Positions 24,540 to 32,987 are shown, numbered from the stretch's first letter. The stretch: DNA of 64,000 nt from Streptomyces sp. Y2F8-2 (GCF_014905555.1 NZ_BNGS01000009.1:329892-393891); one strand, 5' to 3'. The notes: generated by a model not told the origin, from the sequence alone. Made by a program: numbers and translations.

Positions 24540-25108
24540 CCCGGTTCACCCCGGCGGACCTGGAGGCCGCCCGCGACCGTCTGGTGCCGGACGTGGTCGC
24601 GGACGGCCTCGACGTCCTCTTCTGCGGTATCAACCCGGGGCTGATGACGGCGGCGACGGGCCATCACTTCGCCCGCCCCGGCAACCGCTTCTGGCCCGTG
24701 CTGCATCTGTCGGGATTCACCCCGCGACTGCTGAAGCCGTCCGAGCAGGCCGAGTTGCTGTCGTACGGGCTCGGGATCACGAACGTGGTGGCGCGGGCGA
24801 CCGCGCGGGCCGACGAGCTGACCGCAGAGGAGTACCGCGAGGGCGGACGGATTCTCCGCGCCAAGGTGGAGCGGCTGCGGCCGAAGTTCCTGGCCGTGGT
24901 CGGGGTGACCGCGTACCGGGCGGCCTTCGACGACCGCACGGCCCGTGTCGGCCCGCAGGAGCGGACGCTCGGCTCCAGCCGCGTCTGGGTGCTGCCCAAT
25001 CCGAGTGGGCTCAACGCGCACTGGACGGCGGCGACGATGGCGGAGGAGTTCGCACGGCTGAGGCACGCCGCGCGGGACCGGGGTCCGTCTGCAAAGATCA
25101 CCTCGTGA
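24536..25108 (+). CDS. mug: G/U mismatch-specific uracil-DNA glycosylase (Mug-type)
   Basis: 190 residues if read from a CTG at 24536. Active-site motif LFCGINPGLMTAATGHHFA, then RPGNRFWPVLHLSGF, GITNVVARATARADEL and the WVLPNPSGLNAHW loop define the Mug/TDG family, which excises uracil or thymine mispaired with G. No ATG, GTG or TTG exists in frame near the conserved N-terminus (TRFTPADLEAARDRLVPD); the next is GTG at 24584, which would cut into it. CTG overlapping the purB stop (CTGA), 5 bp after GGGGGCG, mimics the usual ATGA coupling. Confidence 0.9.
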   Translation: MTRFTPADLEAARDRLVPDVVADGLDVLFCGINPGLMTAATGHHFARPGNRFWPVLHLSGFTPRLLKPSEQAELLSYGLGITNVVARATARADELTAEEYREGGRILRAKVERLRPKFLAVVGVTAYRAAFDDRTARVGPQERTLGSSRVWVLPNPSGLNAHWTAATMAEEFARLRHAARDRGPSAKITS

Positions 25109-25114
25109 TGGATC

Positions 25115-25213
25115 ATGGTGGGTGTGATACGCCGCCATGAACTCACCGACCGCGAGTGGGAGTTACTCGCTCCTTTGATACCGCGTGCCCGCATCGGCCG
25201 GCGAGTCGTGCGC
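25115..25213 (+). pseudogene. IS5-family transposase remnant (N-terminus only)
   Basis: The frame opens MVGVIRRHELTDREWELLAP and LIPRARIGRR, the usual N-terminus of IS5-type (DUF4096) transposases; then similarity stops. Nothing of the DDE domain follows. It starts 6 bp after the glycosylase stop and marks the left edge of an accessory block. Confidence 0.75.
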
Positions 25214-25545
25214 CGCCGCGCGAAGAGCATGGACTCCGCCGTCGTCGCGGCGGCCCTCGAGAAAGCCCGGTTCGATGTGCGCCAGGAGTTCCCGGCACCA
25301 GCACTTGGCCGACGGCACGCGGGGCCGGGTGGAGCTCGGTGATCACATGCTCGCCGCGTGGCAGCCTGCGCCAGCTCACCGGAGCTGCTGTGTTGCCCGG
25401 CCCGGGCCCCGAGAGTCGGCACCGGACCGGCACCGGATTCCGACGGTGCCGGCTGAGCGTCCAGGAGCTGGTCGGCCGCGAACTCCCTCATCGGGCCCTG
25501 AGATCTTCTGATGGGGATCCGATGAGACGGGCCCGAGGAGCCAGG
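25214..25545. other. Non-coding stretch beside IS remnant
   Basis: I see no intact gene. Frames on both strands are open but carry no recognisable protein pattern; the segment may hold eroded DNA from the insertion event. Confidence 0.4.
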
Positions 25546-26598
25546 TCAGCGGGCGGGGTCGAGAAGGATCTTGCGAACGCCGTCGGCGCGGTCGGCGAAC
25601 AGCTCATAAGCCGTGGGGCCCTCGGAGAGGGCGAAACGGTGCGAGACCACGGCCTCTGGCTTTATCCGGCCGGCCCGGGCGAGAGCGATCAGGGGAGGCA
25701 GTTCATAGTGGACCGAACAGAGACCGATGGCGAACTCCAACTCCTTGACCTGGGCCAGTCCCATGTGGAAGGGAAACGCGTTGCTCTGGCTGACCCCGAT
25801 GACGCTGACCCGGCCGGCCTGGCGGACGGCCTTGAGGGCGAGCTCGATCGTCGCGTCCGAACCCACGGCCTCCACCACGGCGTCCGGTCCACGCCCGCCT
25901 GTCATCTCGCGTATGGCCATGCGTGCGTCCTCGCCCTCGACCGGCTCGACACCCCAGGTGGCCGCGAAGGCACGACGTTCCGAGACCAGGTCCGCACCGA
26001 GGACACGGGCAGCGCCCATGGCGAAGGCGGACTGGGCGGCCATGAGGCCGACCGGGCCGAGGCCCACGACCAGGACGGTCTCGCCGGGCTGGATTCGGGC
26101 GCGGCGGCAGCCGTACCAGGCCGTGGGGGCGTTGTCCGTCAGGACGACGGCGGCCTCGTCGGAGATCCCCTCGGGCAGGTGCACCAGGTTGACGTCGGCA
26201 TAGGGCACTGCCAGGGCTTCGGCCTGGCTGCCCGGCAGTTGGGGGCTCACCCCGTAGCAGAGTTCGGTGCTGGACTTGGCGCGCTCGCAGCGGGCGGTGA
26301 ACCCGGCCGCGCAGGACCGGCACAGGGCGCAGCCGACCGAGGCGGGCACCAGGACCCGGTCGCCGGGCTTGAATCGGGTGACCTGGCCGCCGGTCTCGAC
26401 GACCACACCGACGCATTCGTGCCCAGGTGTGTAGCCCGTTTCCGGGCTGAACGGGTTGCCGTGGTAGATGTGCAGGTCGCTGCCGCAGATACCGGCGGTG
26501 GTGACCTTGACGACCGCGTCGGTGGGGCTGGTAACGGCCGGGTAGGGAACATCCTCGTAGCGGATGTCGTGGCGGCCGTGGTAGGTCAGTGCCTTCAC
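25546..26598 (-). CDS. Zinc-dependent alcohol dehydrogenase family protein
   Basis: 350 residues, MDR fold. Catalytic zinc ligands are in GICGSDLHIYHG and GHECVGVVVE; the structural-zinc region is SVGCALCRSCAAGFTARC; the nucleotide-binding loop is VLVVGLGPVGLMAAQ. The GTG at 26598 is preceded by AGGAGGAAAGCA; a longer frame to 26664 is not supported. Substrate unknown. It ends a two-gene operon behind the NADP-dependent oxidoreductase, 22 bp apart. Confidence 0.93.
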   Translation of the reverse strand: MKALTYHGRHDIRYEDVPYPAVTSPTDAVVKVTTAGICGSDLHIYHGNPFSPETGYTPGHECVGVVVETGGQVTRFKPGDRVLVPASVGCALCRSCAAGFTARCERAKSSTELCYGVSPQLPGSQAEALAVPYADVNLVHLPEGISDEAAVVLTDNAPTAWYGCRRARIQPGETVLVVGLGPVGLMAAQSAFAMGAARVLGADLVSERRAFAATWGVEPVEGEDARMAIREMTGGRGPDAVVEAVGSDATIELALKAVRQAGRVSVIGVSQSNAFPFHMGLAQVKELEFAIGLCSVHYELPPLIALARAGRIKPEAVVSHRFALSEGPTAYELFADRADGVRKILLDPAR

Positions 26599-26620
26599 TG
26601 CTTTCCTCCTCCCCTGTGCC

Positions 26621-27631
26621 CTACGCGTCCGCGACCTTGAGCACGAGCTTGCCGTTGTTCTCACCGCGGAACAGTCGCATCAGGGTCTCGGGGAACGCCG
26701 CCACTCCACCGGGCACCACGTCCTCCAGCGACTTCAGCCGACCCTCCGCCCGCCACGTGGCCAGTTGCGCGATTCCCTCGGAGTACCGGTCGGCGTAGTC
26801 GAACACCACCATGCCCGTCATGGTGGCGCGGTTGACCAGCAGCGACATGTAGTTGCCGGGGCCTTGTGGCTTGGTGCTGTTGTACTGGGAGACGGCTCCG
26901 CAGATGACAACGCGGGCACCGCGCGCCAGGCGCAGCAGCACGGCGTCCAGGACGTCGCCGCCGACGTTGTCGAAGTACACGTCGACGCCGTCCGGGGCGT
27001 GCTCGCGCAGCGCCTTGCGGATGTCCTCGGTCCGGTAGTCGATCGCGGCGTCGAACCCGAACTCGTCCACCACGAGTCGGCACTTGCGCTCGCCACCGGC
27101 GATGCCGATGACCCGGCAGCCCAGGATCTTGGCGATCTGGCCGACGACGCTGCCGACGGCCCCGGCCGCTCCGGAGACCACGACGGTCTGGCCGGGCTCG
27201 GGACGCCCGATGTCGATGAGGCCGAAGTAGGCCGTCAGCCCCGACATGCCGAGTGTGCCGAGGTACGTCGGCAGGGGGGCCGCCGCGGGGTCGACCTTGG
27301 TGACGCCGAGCCCGTCCGACAGGCAGTACTCCTGCACGCCGAATGTCCCCAACACATGGTCACCGACCGCGAAGCCGGAGTGCCGGGAGGCGATCACCTG
27401 GCCGACCGCGCCGGCGCGCATCACTTCACCGATCTCCACCGGGCGGATGTAGGACCTGCCCGCGTTCATCCAGCCACGCATCGCCGGGTCGATCGACAGA
27501 TAGAGCACCCGCACCAGGAACTCCCCGTCGCCCGGCTCACCGATCGCCTCATCGGTGTGCGCCCAGTCGGTGGGCTGTGGCTCCCCCACGGGACGTGCGG
27601 CCAGGCGCACCTGGTGGTTGACTCTGCGCAT
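26621..27631 (-). CDS. NADP-dependent MDR oxidoreductase (leukotriene B4 dehydrogenase/CurA-like)
   Basis: 336 residues without zinc ligands. N-terminus RRVNHQVRLAARPVGEP, YLSIDPAMRGWMN, cofactor loop VVVSGAAGAVGSVVGQIAK and VDVYFDNVGGDVLDAVL are typical of alkenal/one oxidoreductases that reduce alpha,beta-unsaturated carbonyls. ATG at 27631 with GAGGGAGC upstream. First gene of a two-gene operon; a striking 50-bp palindrome 63 bp upstream is the probable control site. Confidence 0.94.
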   Translation of the reverse strand: MRRVNHQVRLAARPVGEPQPTDWAHTDEAIGEPGDGEFLVRVLYLSIDPAMRGWMNAGRSYIRPVEIGEVMRAGAVGQVIASRHSGFAVGDHVLGTFGVQEYCLSDGLGVTKVDPAAAPLPTYLGTLGMSGLTAYFGLIDIGRPEPGQTVVVSGAAGAVGSVVGQIAKILGCRVIGIAGGERKCRLVVDEFGFDAAIDYRTEDIRKALREHAPDGVDVYFDNVGGDVLDAVLLRLARGARVVICGAVSQYNSTKPQGPGNYMSLLVNRATMTGMVVFDYADRYSEGIAQLATWRAEGRLKSLEDVVPGGVAAFPETLMRLFRGENNGKLVLKVADA

Positions 27632-27693
27632 CTCGGGCTGCTCCCTCGGTGGATTGGGCCGACGGCCACGTCGGCATGCTCATCGCGACGTAC

Positions 27694-27743
27694 CCATACC
27701 CTCACGGGCATACCGACTGGCCGGTATGCCCGTGAGGGTATGG
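27694..27743. promoter_or_regulatory. 50-bp perfect inverted repeat, candidate operator
   Basis: Two 22-bp arms pair without mismatch around the 6-base centre ACTGGC. Each arm carries CATACC twice, 14 bp apart (left arm begins CCATACCCTCACGGG), giving four half-sites. It lies upstream of the MDR operon, not behind a gene, and has no T-run, so a paired repressor operator (TetR- or MarR-like) is likelier than a terminator. No regulator gene is adjacent. Confidence 0.7.
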
Positions 27744-27894
27744 TGCCGTTCCCTCCGGGGCAAGCGGATCACCGCGCAACGTACGAGGCTCAGCCCGCCG
27801 AAGCAGCAGGCCCGCAGCCGACGGGCTCGGGCCGGCCCGGACCCGGAAGGGGCCCGTGCCAGACAGCGGGAGGTGAACCGCGCAGGTCAGCCCA

Positions 27895-28194
27895 TCAGCT
27901 CCACGCTGCGGGCCGGTTCGCGCCGGTCCTGTCCGTTGATGCGATGACGTCCGATGGACGAGCGCCGGTACACCTCCTGCCGCAGAGCTCGGCGAACAGG
28001 TCCTCGATGATCACGTAGTCGTAGGCGGTGTTCGCGAAGAAGACCTCGTTGTTGATGAAGTTGAGGTCGAAGGTGGCGCTGTCGCGTTCGTCGTCCATGC
28101 CCAGCAGCGGGCGGATACGGCCGGAGCCGCGTAAAGCTTCGCTCCGGAGCAGCTGTGAGGGCTGCGCCTGGGGCGGGCACTGTGACCGACTCAT
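27895..28194 (-). CDS. Hypothetical protein, function unknown
   Basis: About 99 residues from an ATG at 28194 (the frame is open to 28254). The middle, DSATFDLNFINNEVFFANTA and YDYVIIEDLFAELCG, has a composition unlike chance translation here (many N, F, Y, I encoded by non-GC codons), so this is probably a real gene or gene fragment. The ends look random. I do not recognise the family. It diverges from the phosphatase gene. Confidence 0.45.
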   Translation of the reverse strand: MSRSQCPPQAQPSQLLRSEALRGSGRIRPLLGMDDERDSATFDLNFINNEVFFANTAYDYVIIEDLFAELCGRRCTGARPSDVIASTDRTGANRPAAWS

Positions 28195-28289
28195 ATCGAC
28201 CGTCTTCACTTTTGGTGACGGGCATGCGTTGACGCTCACCGTGGCGGTGCCCAAGCTGGTGGCAGGGGCCGGTGGAAGGGATCGTGATC

Positions 28290-29525
28290 GTGAGTGGTGG
28301 GCGGAGTGAACTTCCCCGGCTGCTGACGGCAGCGGAGAGGGCAGCGCCGGTGGAGGCCGTCGATGTGGTCGCGGAGGACCTGCGGCGGCGTTTCAGGGCC
28401 CGAAAGGTCTCTTTTCTCATCGTGGACCTGACGGGGAAAGCGGTGGCGCGGCTGTCCACCGCCGGTGCCGCGGAAGGGGGGCAAGCGGAGCGGATCCCGC
28501 TCTTCGGCAGCGTCTACGAAAAGGTGATCCGAACCCAGCGGCCGTACCAGGAGGCGGCCGACCGGGGACAGCGGGTGATCGTGCCGGTCACGAATCGGGG
28601 GGACGCGATCGGGCTGCTGGAACTGCTCCTGCCGGTTGACCCCGGCGAGGACGTCCTTGATGCGATCGGGGAAGCCGCTCACGTCCTGGCCTACGTCGTG
28701 ATCGCCAACGGGCGCTTCACCGACCTCTACACCTGGGGGAAACACTCCAGGCCCCCCACCCTGGCGGCCGAGATCCAGTACCAGCTGCTGCCTGCGTCAC
28801 TGTCGTGCGAGGCTGCACAGTTCACGCTGTGCGGGAGCCTGGAGCCCTCCGAAAACCTCAGCGGCGACACCTTCGACTACACCCTGGACCGCGACACCCT
28901 TCACCTGTCGGTGACCGATCCCATGGGCCACGACATCGACGCCGCCCTGGCCGCCACGGTTTTGGTGAGCGCTCTGCGTGGCGCCCGCCGGGCAGGAGCC
29001 GGCCTGGCCGAACAGGCTCACCTGGCCGACCAGGCTCTCGCCGGCCACAGCCACGGTCACGCCACCGGTCAGTTGCTGCGTATCAACCTCCACACCGGGC
29101 GGGCCCAGCTCGTCAACGCCGGCCACCCTTGGCCACTGCGCATGCGCGAGGGGATTGCGGAGACGATCACCTGTGAGGTGGACCATCCCTTCGGGCTGTC
29201 CGAGCACGTGCCCCACCCCTACCGCGTTCAGGACATCGATGTGCGCCCCGGTGACCGTCTGCTCATGCTGACCGACGGCATGCTCGAACGTCATGGGGAG
29301 AAGGTCGACCTGCCTGCCCTGCTGGAGCGGACCCGGGATCTGCACCCACGGGAGACGGCGCTGATGCTGACGTCCGCGGTCCTGGACGCGGCCGGCGGCC
29401 AGCTCGAAGACGACGCCACCGTGATGTGCCTGGACTGGCACGGCCCCCAGGAGACCCAGCGACATGTCAGCTCCGGCGCGGACACTCGGCAAGCCTCAGC
29501 CGCCCGTACGAAGCAGCAGCGGTGA
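28290..29525 (+). CDS. PP2C-family (SpoIIE-type) serine/threonine phosphatase
   Basis: 411 residues. An N-terminal sensory region (about 15-150, GAF-like; VSFLIVDLTGKAVARLSTAG) precedes a SpoIIE phosphatase domain (about 165-395): IQYQLLPASLSCEAAQFTL, VTDPMGHDIDAALAATVLV, NAGHPWPLRMR, LMLTDGMLERHG. Metal-binding aspartates are in SGDTFDY and DPMGHD. Such enzymes dephosphorylate anti-anti-sigma proteins. GTG at 28290 chosen for its spacing from GGAAGGG; GTG at 28272 is an alternative. No partner-switching partner is adjacent. Confidence 0.9.
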   Translation: MSGGRSELPRLLTAAERAAPVEAVDVVAEDLRRRFRARKVSFLIVDLTGKAVARLSTAGAAEGGQAERIPLFGSVYEKVIRTQRPYQEAADRGQRVIVPVTNRGDAIGLLELLLPVDPGEDVLDAIGEAAHVLAYVVIANGRFTDLYTWGKHSRPPTLAAEIQYQLLPASLSCEAAQFTLCGSLEPSENLSGDTFDYTLDRDTLHLSVTDPMGHDIDAALAATVLVSALRGARRAGAGLAEQAHLADQALAGHSHGHATGQLLRINLHTGRAQLVNAGHPWPLRMREGIAETITCEVDHPFGLSEHVPHPYRVQDIDVRPGDRLLMLTDGMLERHGEKVDLPALLERTRDLHPRETALMLTSAVLDAAGGQLEDDATVMCLDWHGPQETQRHVSSGADTRQASAARTKQQR

Positions 29526-29849
29526 CCAACGCGCTCTCCAGGACGCTGCCAGACGGCCGACGGGTAACCTCGCGCGGTCTGCCCCTCTCGGTAGTGCGGC
29601 CGCATACTGCCCCGGGGCAGCACCGATGCCGGCGCACGCTTTGCCCCGCGCCATGCCGTCGCGGTCTCACGCCACCCCCGGACCTTGCGTGCCGCCGATC
29701 GTCGTAGCTGCCGCCAACCTGAGCCGTACGCCCGAAAGTGCCTGGTGACGAAACGGTTGGGGGCCCTCGTGCAGGAGTAGAGTCAAAGGACCGGGAGCAT
29801 TTCGAGTACCAGCTTCCACGCAGGTGCCGTTCCCGGCGATCAACAACCA
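29526..29849. other. Intergenic region upstream of DUF5994 gene
   Basis: No recognisable gene. The stretch around 29770-29820 is AT-richer and is the likely promoter for the DUF5994 pair. Confidence 0.4.
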
Positions 29850-29873
29850 CCGGGCTGCCGACGGGCAGCCCGG
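29850..29873 (+). promoter_or_regulatory. Hairpin in the leader of the DUF5994 gene
   Basis: CCGGGCTGCC pairs perfectly with GGCAGCCCGG across a 4-nt loop, immediately before the GGGGGCAGG ribosome binding site and 15 bp before the ATG. It could protect the 5' end or modulate initiation. Confidence 0.5.
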
Positions 29874-29888
29874 GGGCAGGTCCGCGCC

Positions 29889-30389
29889 ATGACCACCATC
29901 CTCGACCGCACCACGCCGCGCGACGTTGCCCCAGGGCGTCCGGTGCGTTTGTCGCTCACGCTGAAGACCACACTCGCAGGCCGGCTCGACGGCGCATGGT
30001 GGCCCTACACCCGCGACCTGACCGCCGAGCTTCCGCCGCTGGCGGCCGCCCTCGACGAACCCTGGGGCCGCATCACCCGCGTCACCGTGAACCCCAGCCG
30101 CTGGCCCGTCATCCCCCACAAGGTGCCTGTGGACGGCCGCAACGTGCACGTCGGATGGTTCACCGAACAGGACGCGGACAAGCTGATCCTGCTCTCCTTC
30201 ACCGTCGGCCGCTGGGACCTCTTGGTCATCCCGCCGGAGACCGAGCCCGCTGCCGCAGCCCGGCTGATGGCCGCGGCCGCGATCCCCGGCAGCGTCCTCA
30301 AGGCGGGTGTCCTGTTGGCCAACGAGGCCGTCATCGGGCGCGGCATGCGGGACAGCCGGAACCAGGAAGGCAGGGGCACCGCTCGATGA
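29889..30389 (+). CDS. DUF5994 family protein
   Basis: 166 residues. The family core is LDGAWWPYTRDLTAELPPLA, then WGRITRVTVNPSRWPVIP and DKLILLSFTVGRWDLLVIPP. Small cytoplasmic protein of unknown function found in many Streptomyces copies. The stop overlaps the next gene (ATGA), so the two are coupled. Confidence 0.85.
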   Translation: MTTILDRTTPRDVAPGRPVRLSLTLKTTLAGRLDGAWWPYTRDLTAELPPLAAALDEPWGRITRVTVNPSRWPVIPHKVPVDGRNVHVGWFTEQDADKLILLSFTVGRWDLLVIPPETEPAAAARLMAAAAIPGSVLKAGVLLANEAVIGRGMRDSRNQEGRGTAR

Positions 30390-30721
30390 CACAGACCGTC
30401 ACCCGCTGGCTCCCCGCCTCCAGCCGAAAGGACCACACCCTCTTGAGAACGATCAAGACCGACACCGAGGCCCTGCCGTCGAACGGACGGGCAGAAGTCC
30501 GCATTGTCGCGGCGTCCCCCGAGACCGCCCGTGCGGTCGCCGAGGTCCTGCGCCACTGCTTCGCCAGCACCGAGCAGCGCAGCTACCCGGCCCCGGGCGG
30601 CGGCACCCGACTCCATCTCACGGTCGACACCGAAACCGCCGCCGGCCCCGCTCGTTCCTGGCTGACCAGCAGCAGGCCGCCCGTCGGCAGCCGCACCGAA
30701 ACCCATGCCGACGAGATCTGA
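30386..30721 (+). CDS. Conserved hypothetical protein coupled to DUF5994
   Basis: 111 residues from the ATG at 30386, overlapping the DUF5994 stop. The core, RAEVRIVAASPETARAVAEV and LRHCFASTEQRSYPAPGGG, looks like a small alpha/beta domain. I do not know its function; the coupling suggests it acts with the DUF5994 protein. Confidence 0.75.
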   Translation: MTQTVTRWLPASSRKDHTLLRTIKTDTEALPSNGRAEVRIVAASPETARAVAEVLRHCFASTEQRSYPAPGGGTRLHLTVDTETAAGPARSWLTSSRPPVGSRTETHADEI

Positions 30722-30808
30722 CGGCCACGGCCTCACCCCTTATGAGAGGAGCGCGCCAGCTCTGACTGGGTGTGCCCCGCTCCGGTCCGGGCCGACCACA
30801 CTGCAGGC

Positions 30809-30937
30809 CTGATCACGGGCGCGGAAGAAGCCATCGAACAACTCCGCCGTGAAGGCTGCCAAGTCCTCCCGGACCGCAGCCATCTCCGCAGGTGTCACAC
30901 CACCCCAACGACGCCCACCGGCAGGCAGACTCGCCAC
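30809..30937 (-). pseudogene. IS701-family transposase remnant (N-terminus)
   Basis: MASLPAGGRRWGGVTPAEMA and AVREDLAAFTAELFDGFF match the start of Streptomyces IS701-type transposases; after residue 43 the similarity ends and no DDE domain remains. Frame open to 30740 but without pattern. Marks the right edge of the 25.1-31.0 kb accessory block. Confidence 0.7.
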
Positions 30938-30984
30938 TCACGGATGAACCTGACCAAGCCCTACTAGTGCCGCGCCACTGTCGG

Positions 30985-31428
30985 TCAGGGCGGGTCTATG
31001 GCCGTGACGACCGCGAGGAGTCGTATCTCGTCGGTCTCGTCGCGCTCGGCCACTCCCAGGGCGACCCACCGCCCGGTGCCGTCCGCCTGCCACAGATGCA
31101 CCTCGTGCACGAGGTCGCCCAGCAGCGCCCAGGGCTGCGGTATCTCCTCGCCGCGCGCCCTGCGCACGCCGAGGGTCAGCATCCCCCAGCGCTGTCCCTG
31201 CCCCCACCGGTCGTTCAGCCGCTGGGCGATCGCTTCCCGCCAGGCGTCGAAGTCCTCCGCTGTGCGCTCCCGTGCCGCGCCGTCGCCCGTGCCGAGTCCG
31301 ACGCTCACCGTTAAGTCGGCGATGTGGAACCCGGGCCCCCCGAACCCCACGTCCGACCGGCCGGGTCGCGCGGGGAACTCGCGCAGACACAGCCGGTCGA
31401 TCGTGGCCAGGTGGTCGTCGACGTTCAT
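30985..31428 (-). CDS. Conserved hypothetical protein
   Basis: 147 residues from the ATG at 31428. Segments such as DHLATIDRLCLREFPARPGR and LGDLVHEVHLWQADGTGRWV suggest an intact cytoplasmic alpha/beta protein. No family recognised, no membrane segment. It diverges from the ROK gene across 230 bp. Confidence 0.75.
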   Translation of the reverse strand: MNVDDHLATIDRLCLREFPARPGRSDVGFGGPGFHIADLTVSVGLGTGDGAARERTAEDFDAWREAIAQRLNDRWGQGQRWGMLTLGVRRARGEEIPQPWALLGDLVHEVHLWQADGTGRWVALGVAERDETDEIRLLAVVTAIDPP

Positions 31429-31658
31429 GCGTCCAGTAGACCAGTCACCACTGACAATTGGTGCGGTGTCAGAGCCCCGGAGCACCAGGGGCCCCTGCGC
31501 CCGCGCGCCGTCCGCCCGCTGGCAGCACCACCGCCGCCCGCCCCGCCGGCACCCGCGAGCCCCCTCCACGGACCTGCACGGCCGGCGCCCGGCCCTCGCG
31601 GGTGGGCGCGGTCCCGAGTACGATCCGGCCAACACGCGCACGACCTGGGAGGACGACG

Positions 31659-32813
31659 GTGGGGCTGACCGGCGGGGACCCCTCTCTGCTGCGACGGATC
31701 AACTCCGCCGTGGTACTGCACGCGCTGCGCGCGACGGACTGCGCGACGCTCACCGAGATCACCCGGGTGACCGGACTGTCCCGGCCCACGGTCGAGGGCG
31801 TCGTCGAGGGGCTGATCGAGGCCGGGCTCGTGGTGGAGGCGGCGGCCGAGGAGGGCGCGGCCCGGCGGCAGGGGCGGCCCGCGCGCAGGTTCCGGTTCCG
31901 GGCGGAGGCGGGCCATCTGCTGGGGCTGGACGTCGGCGCGCACCGGGTGACCGCGCTCCTCGCCGATCTCGACGGCCGTGAGCTCGGCAGCCTCTCCAAA
32001 GAGGTCGACGAGTCCGCGTCGGCCGACGAGCGCCTGGAGCGGCTGCGGAGCACGGTCGCCGAGCTGCTGCGCCGGTCGGGCGTGTCCCGTGGTTCGCTGC
32101 GCGCGGTGGGTGTGGCCACCCCCGGGATCGTGGAGGCGGACGGCACCGTGCGCCTGGGCACGGCCCTTCCCGAATGGACCGGTCTGCGGCTGGGCGAACG
32201 GCTCAGCCGCTCCTTCAAGTGCCCGGTCCTCGTGGAGAACGACGCCAACGCGGCGGCCGTCGCGGAGCATTGGAAGGGCGCCGCCACCGAGTCCGACGAC
32301 GTGGTGTTCGTGCTGGCCGGGCTGAGCCCGGGCGCCGGTGCGCTGATCGGCGGACGGCTGCACCGCGGCTACGGCGGGGCGGCCGGGGAGATCGGCGCGC
32401 TGCATCTGCTGGGCCGCGAGGCGAAGCCCGAGACGTTGTTGTCGACCACGGACGAGCCGCTGCAGCCGCTGGACGAGCAGCAGGTGGCCGATGTGTTCGC
32501 GCTGGCCCGTGAGGGAGACCAGCGGGCCCGCGCCGCCGTGGACCGTTTCCTGCAACGGCTGGTGCACGACGTCGCGGCCCTCGTCCTGGCACTCGACCCC
32601 GAACTGGTCGTGATCGGCGGCTGGGCGGTGGGCCTGGACGGCGTCCTGGACCCGCTGCGCCACGAGCTGGCCCGCTACTGCCTGCGTCCCCCGAGGGTGG
32701 CCCTGTCGCGGCTGGGCGAGGCGGCGGTGGCGACGGGCGCGCTGCGGCTCGCGCTGGACCACGTGGAGGAGCAGCTGTTCGCCGTGGAGGGGACGGTCAC
32801 GGCGCGGCGCTGA
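31659..32813 (+). CDS. ROK family transcriptional regulator
   Basis: 384 residues: winged helix-turn-helix (about 15-75; TLTEITRVTGLSRPTVEGVV) and ROK sugar-kinase-like domain (about 85-370) with LLGLDVGAHRVTALLADLDG, VLVENDANAAAVAEHW and GAALIGG-like loop (PGAGALIGGRLHRG). The zinc-binding HxGxxxx-CxCGxxGC cluster of ROK kinases is not evident, as in many regulators. GTG at 31659 follows GGGAGG. Probably a sugar-responsive repressor; target not adjacent. Confidence 0.9.
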   Translation: MGLTGGDPSLLRRINSAVVLHALRATDCATLTEITRVTGLSRPTVEGVVEGLIEAGLVVEAAAEEGAARRQGRPARRFRFRAEAGHLLGLDVGAHRVTALLADLDGRELGSLSKEVDESASADERLERLRSTVAELLRRSGVSRGSLRAVGVATPGIVEADGTVRLGTALPEWTGLRLGERLSRSFKCPVLVENDANAAAVAEHWKGAATESDDVVFVLAGLSPGAGALIGGRLHRGYGGAAGEIGALHLLGREAKPETLLSTTDEPLQPLDEQQVADVFALAREGDQRARAAVDRFLQRLVHDVAALVLALDPELVVIGGWAVGLDGVLDPLRHELARYCLRPPRVALSRLGEAAVATGALRLALDHVEEQLFAVEGTVTARR

Positions 32814-32846
32814 ATTCCCGCCCACAACCCGTAGGTGTCCGAACGG

Positions 32847-32876
32847 CGTCGCGCCCCGGGTGACCGGGGCGCGACG
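32847..32876. terminator. Bidirectional terminator between ROK and GntR genes
   Basis: CGTCGCGCCCCGG and CCGGGGCGCGACG form a perfect 13-bp stem with loop GTGA, between two convergent genes. Confidence 0.85.
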
Positions 32877-32971
32877 GGTGCGCACTTCGATGGTGGCTGC
32901 CGGGCGCGACGGGCGCACACTTCGACGGTGGCTGCCGGGCGCGACGGGCGCGGCTTTCGGTGCCGGTTGCC
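32867..32971. repeat. 35-bp tandem repeat, three units
   Basis: Units at 32867-32901, 32902-32936 and 32937-32971 each begin GGGCGCGACGGG and end in GGTTGCC or GGCTGCC; a fourth partial unit follows. Units 1 and 2 differ at few positions; unit 3 is more diverged. It overlaps the terminator's right arm and lies between convergent genes. Confidence 0.8.
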
Positions 32972-32987
32972 GGGTGCGGCGGCGCGG

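Noticed and set aside
27694..27743. Palindrome considered as a terminator
   Set aside because: Not directly behind any gene end, no T-run, and contains ordered half-sites; operator is the better reading, though not proven.
31659..32813. ROK protein considered as a glucokinase
   Set aside because: It has an N-terminal helix-turn-helix and no evident ROK zinc-binding cysteine cluster, so a regulator is more likely.
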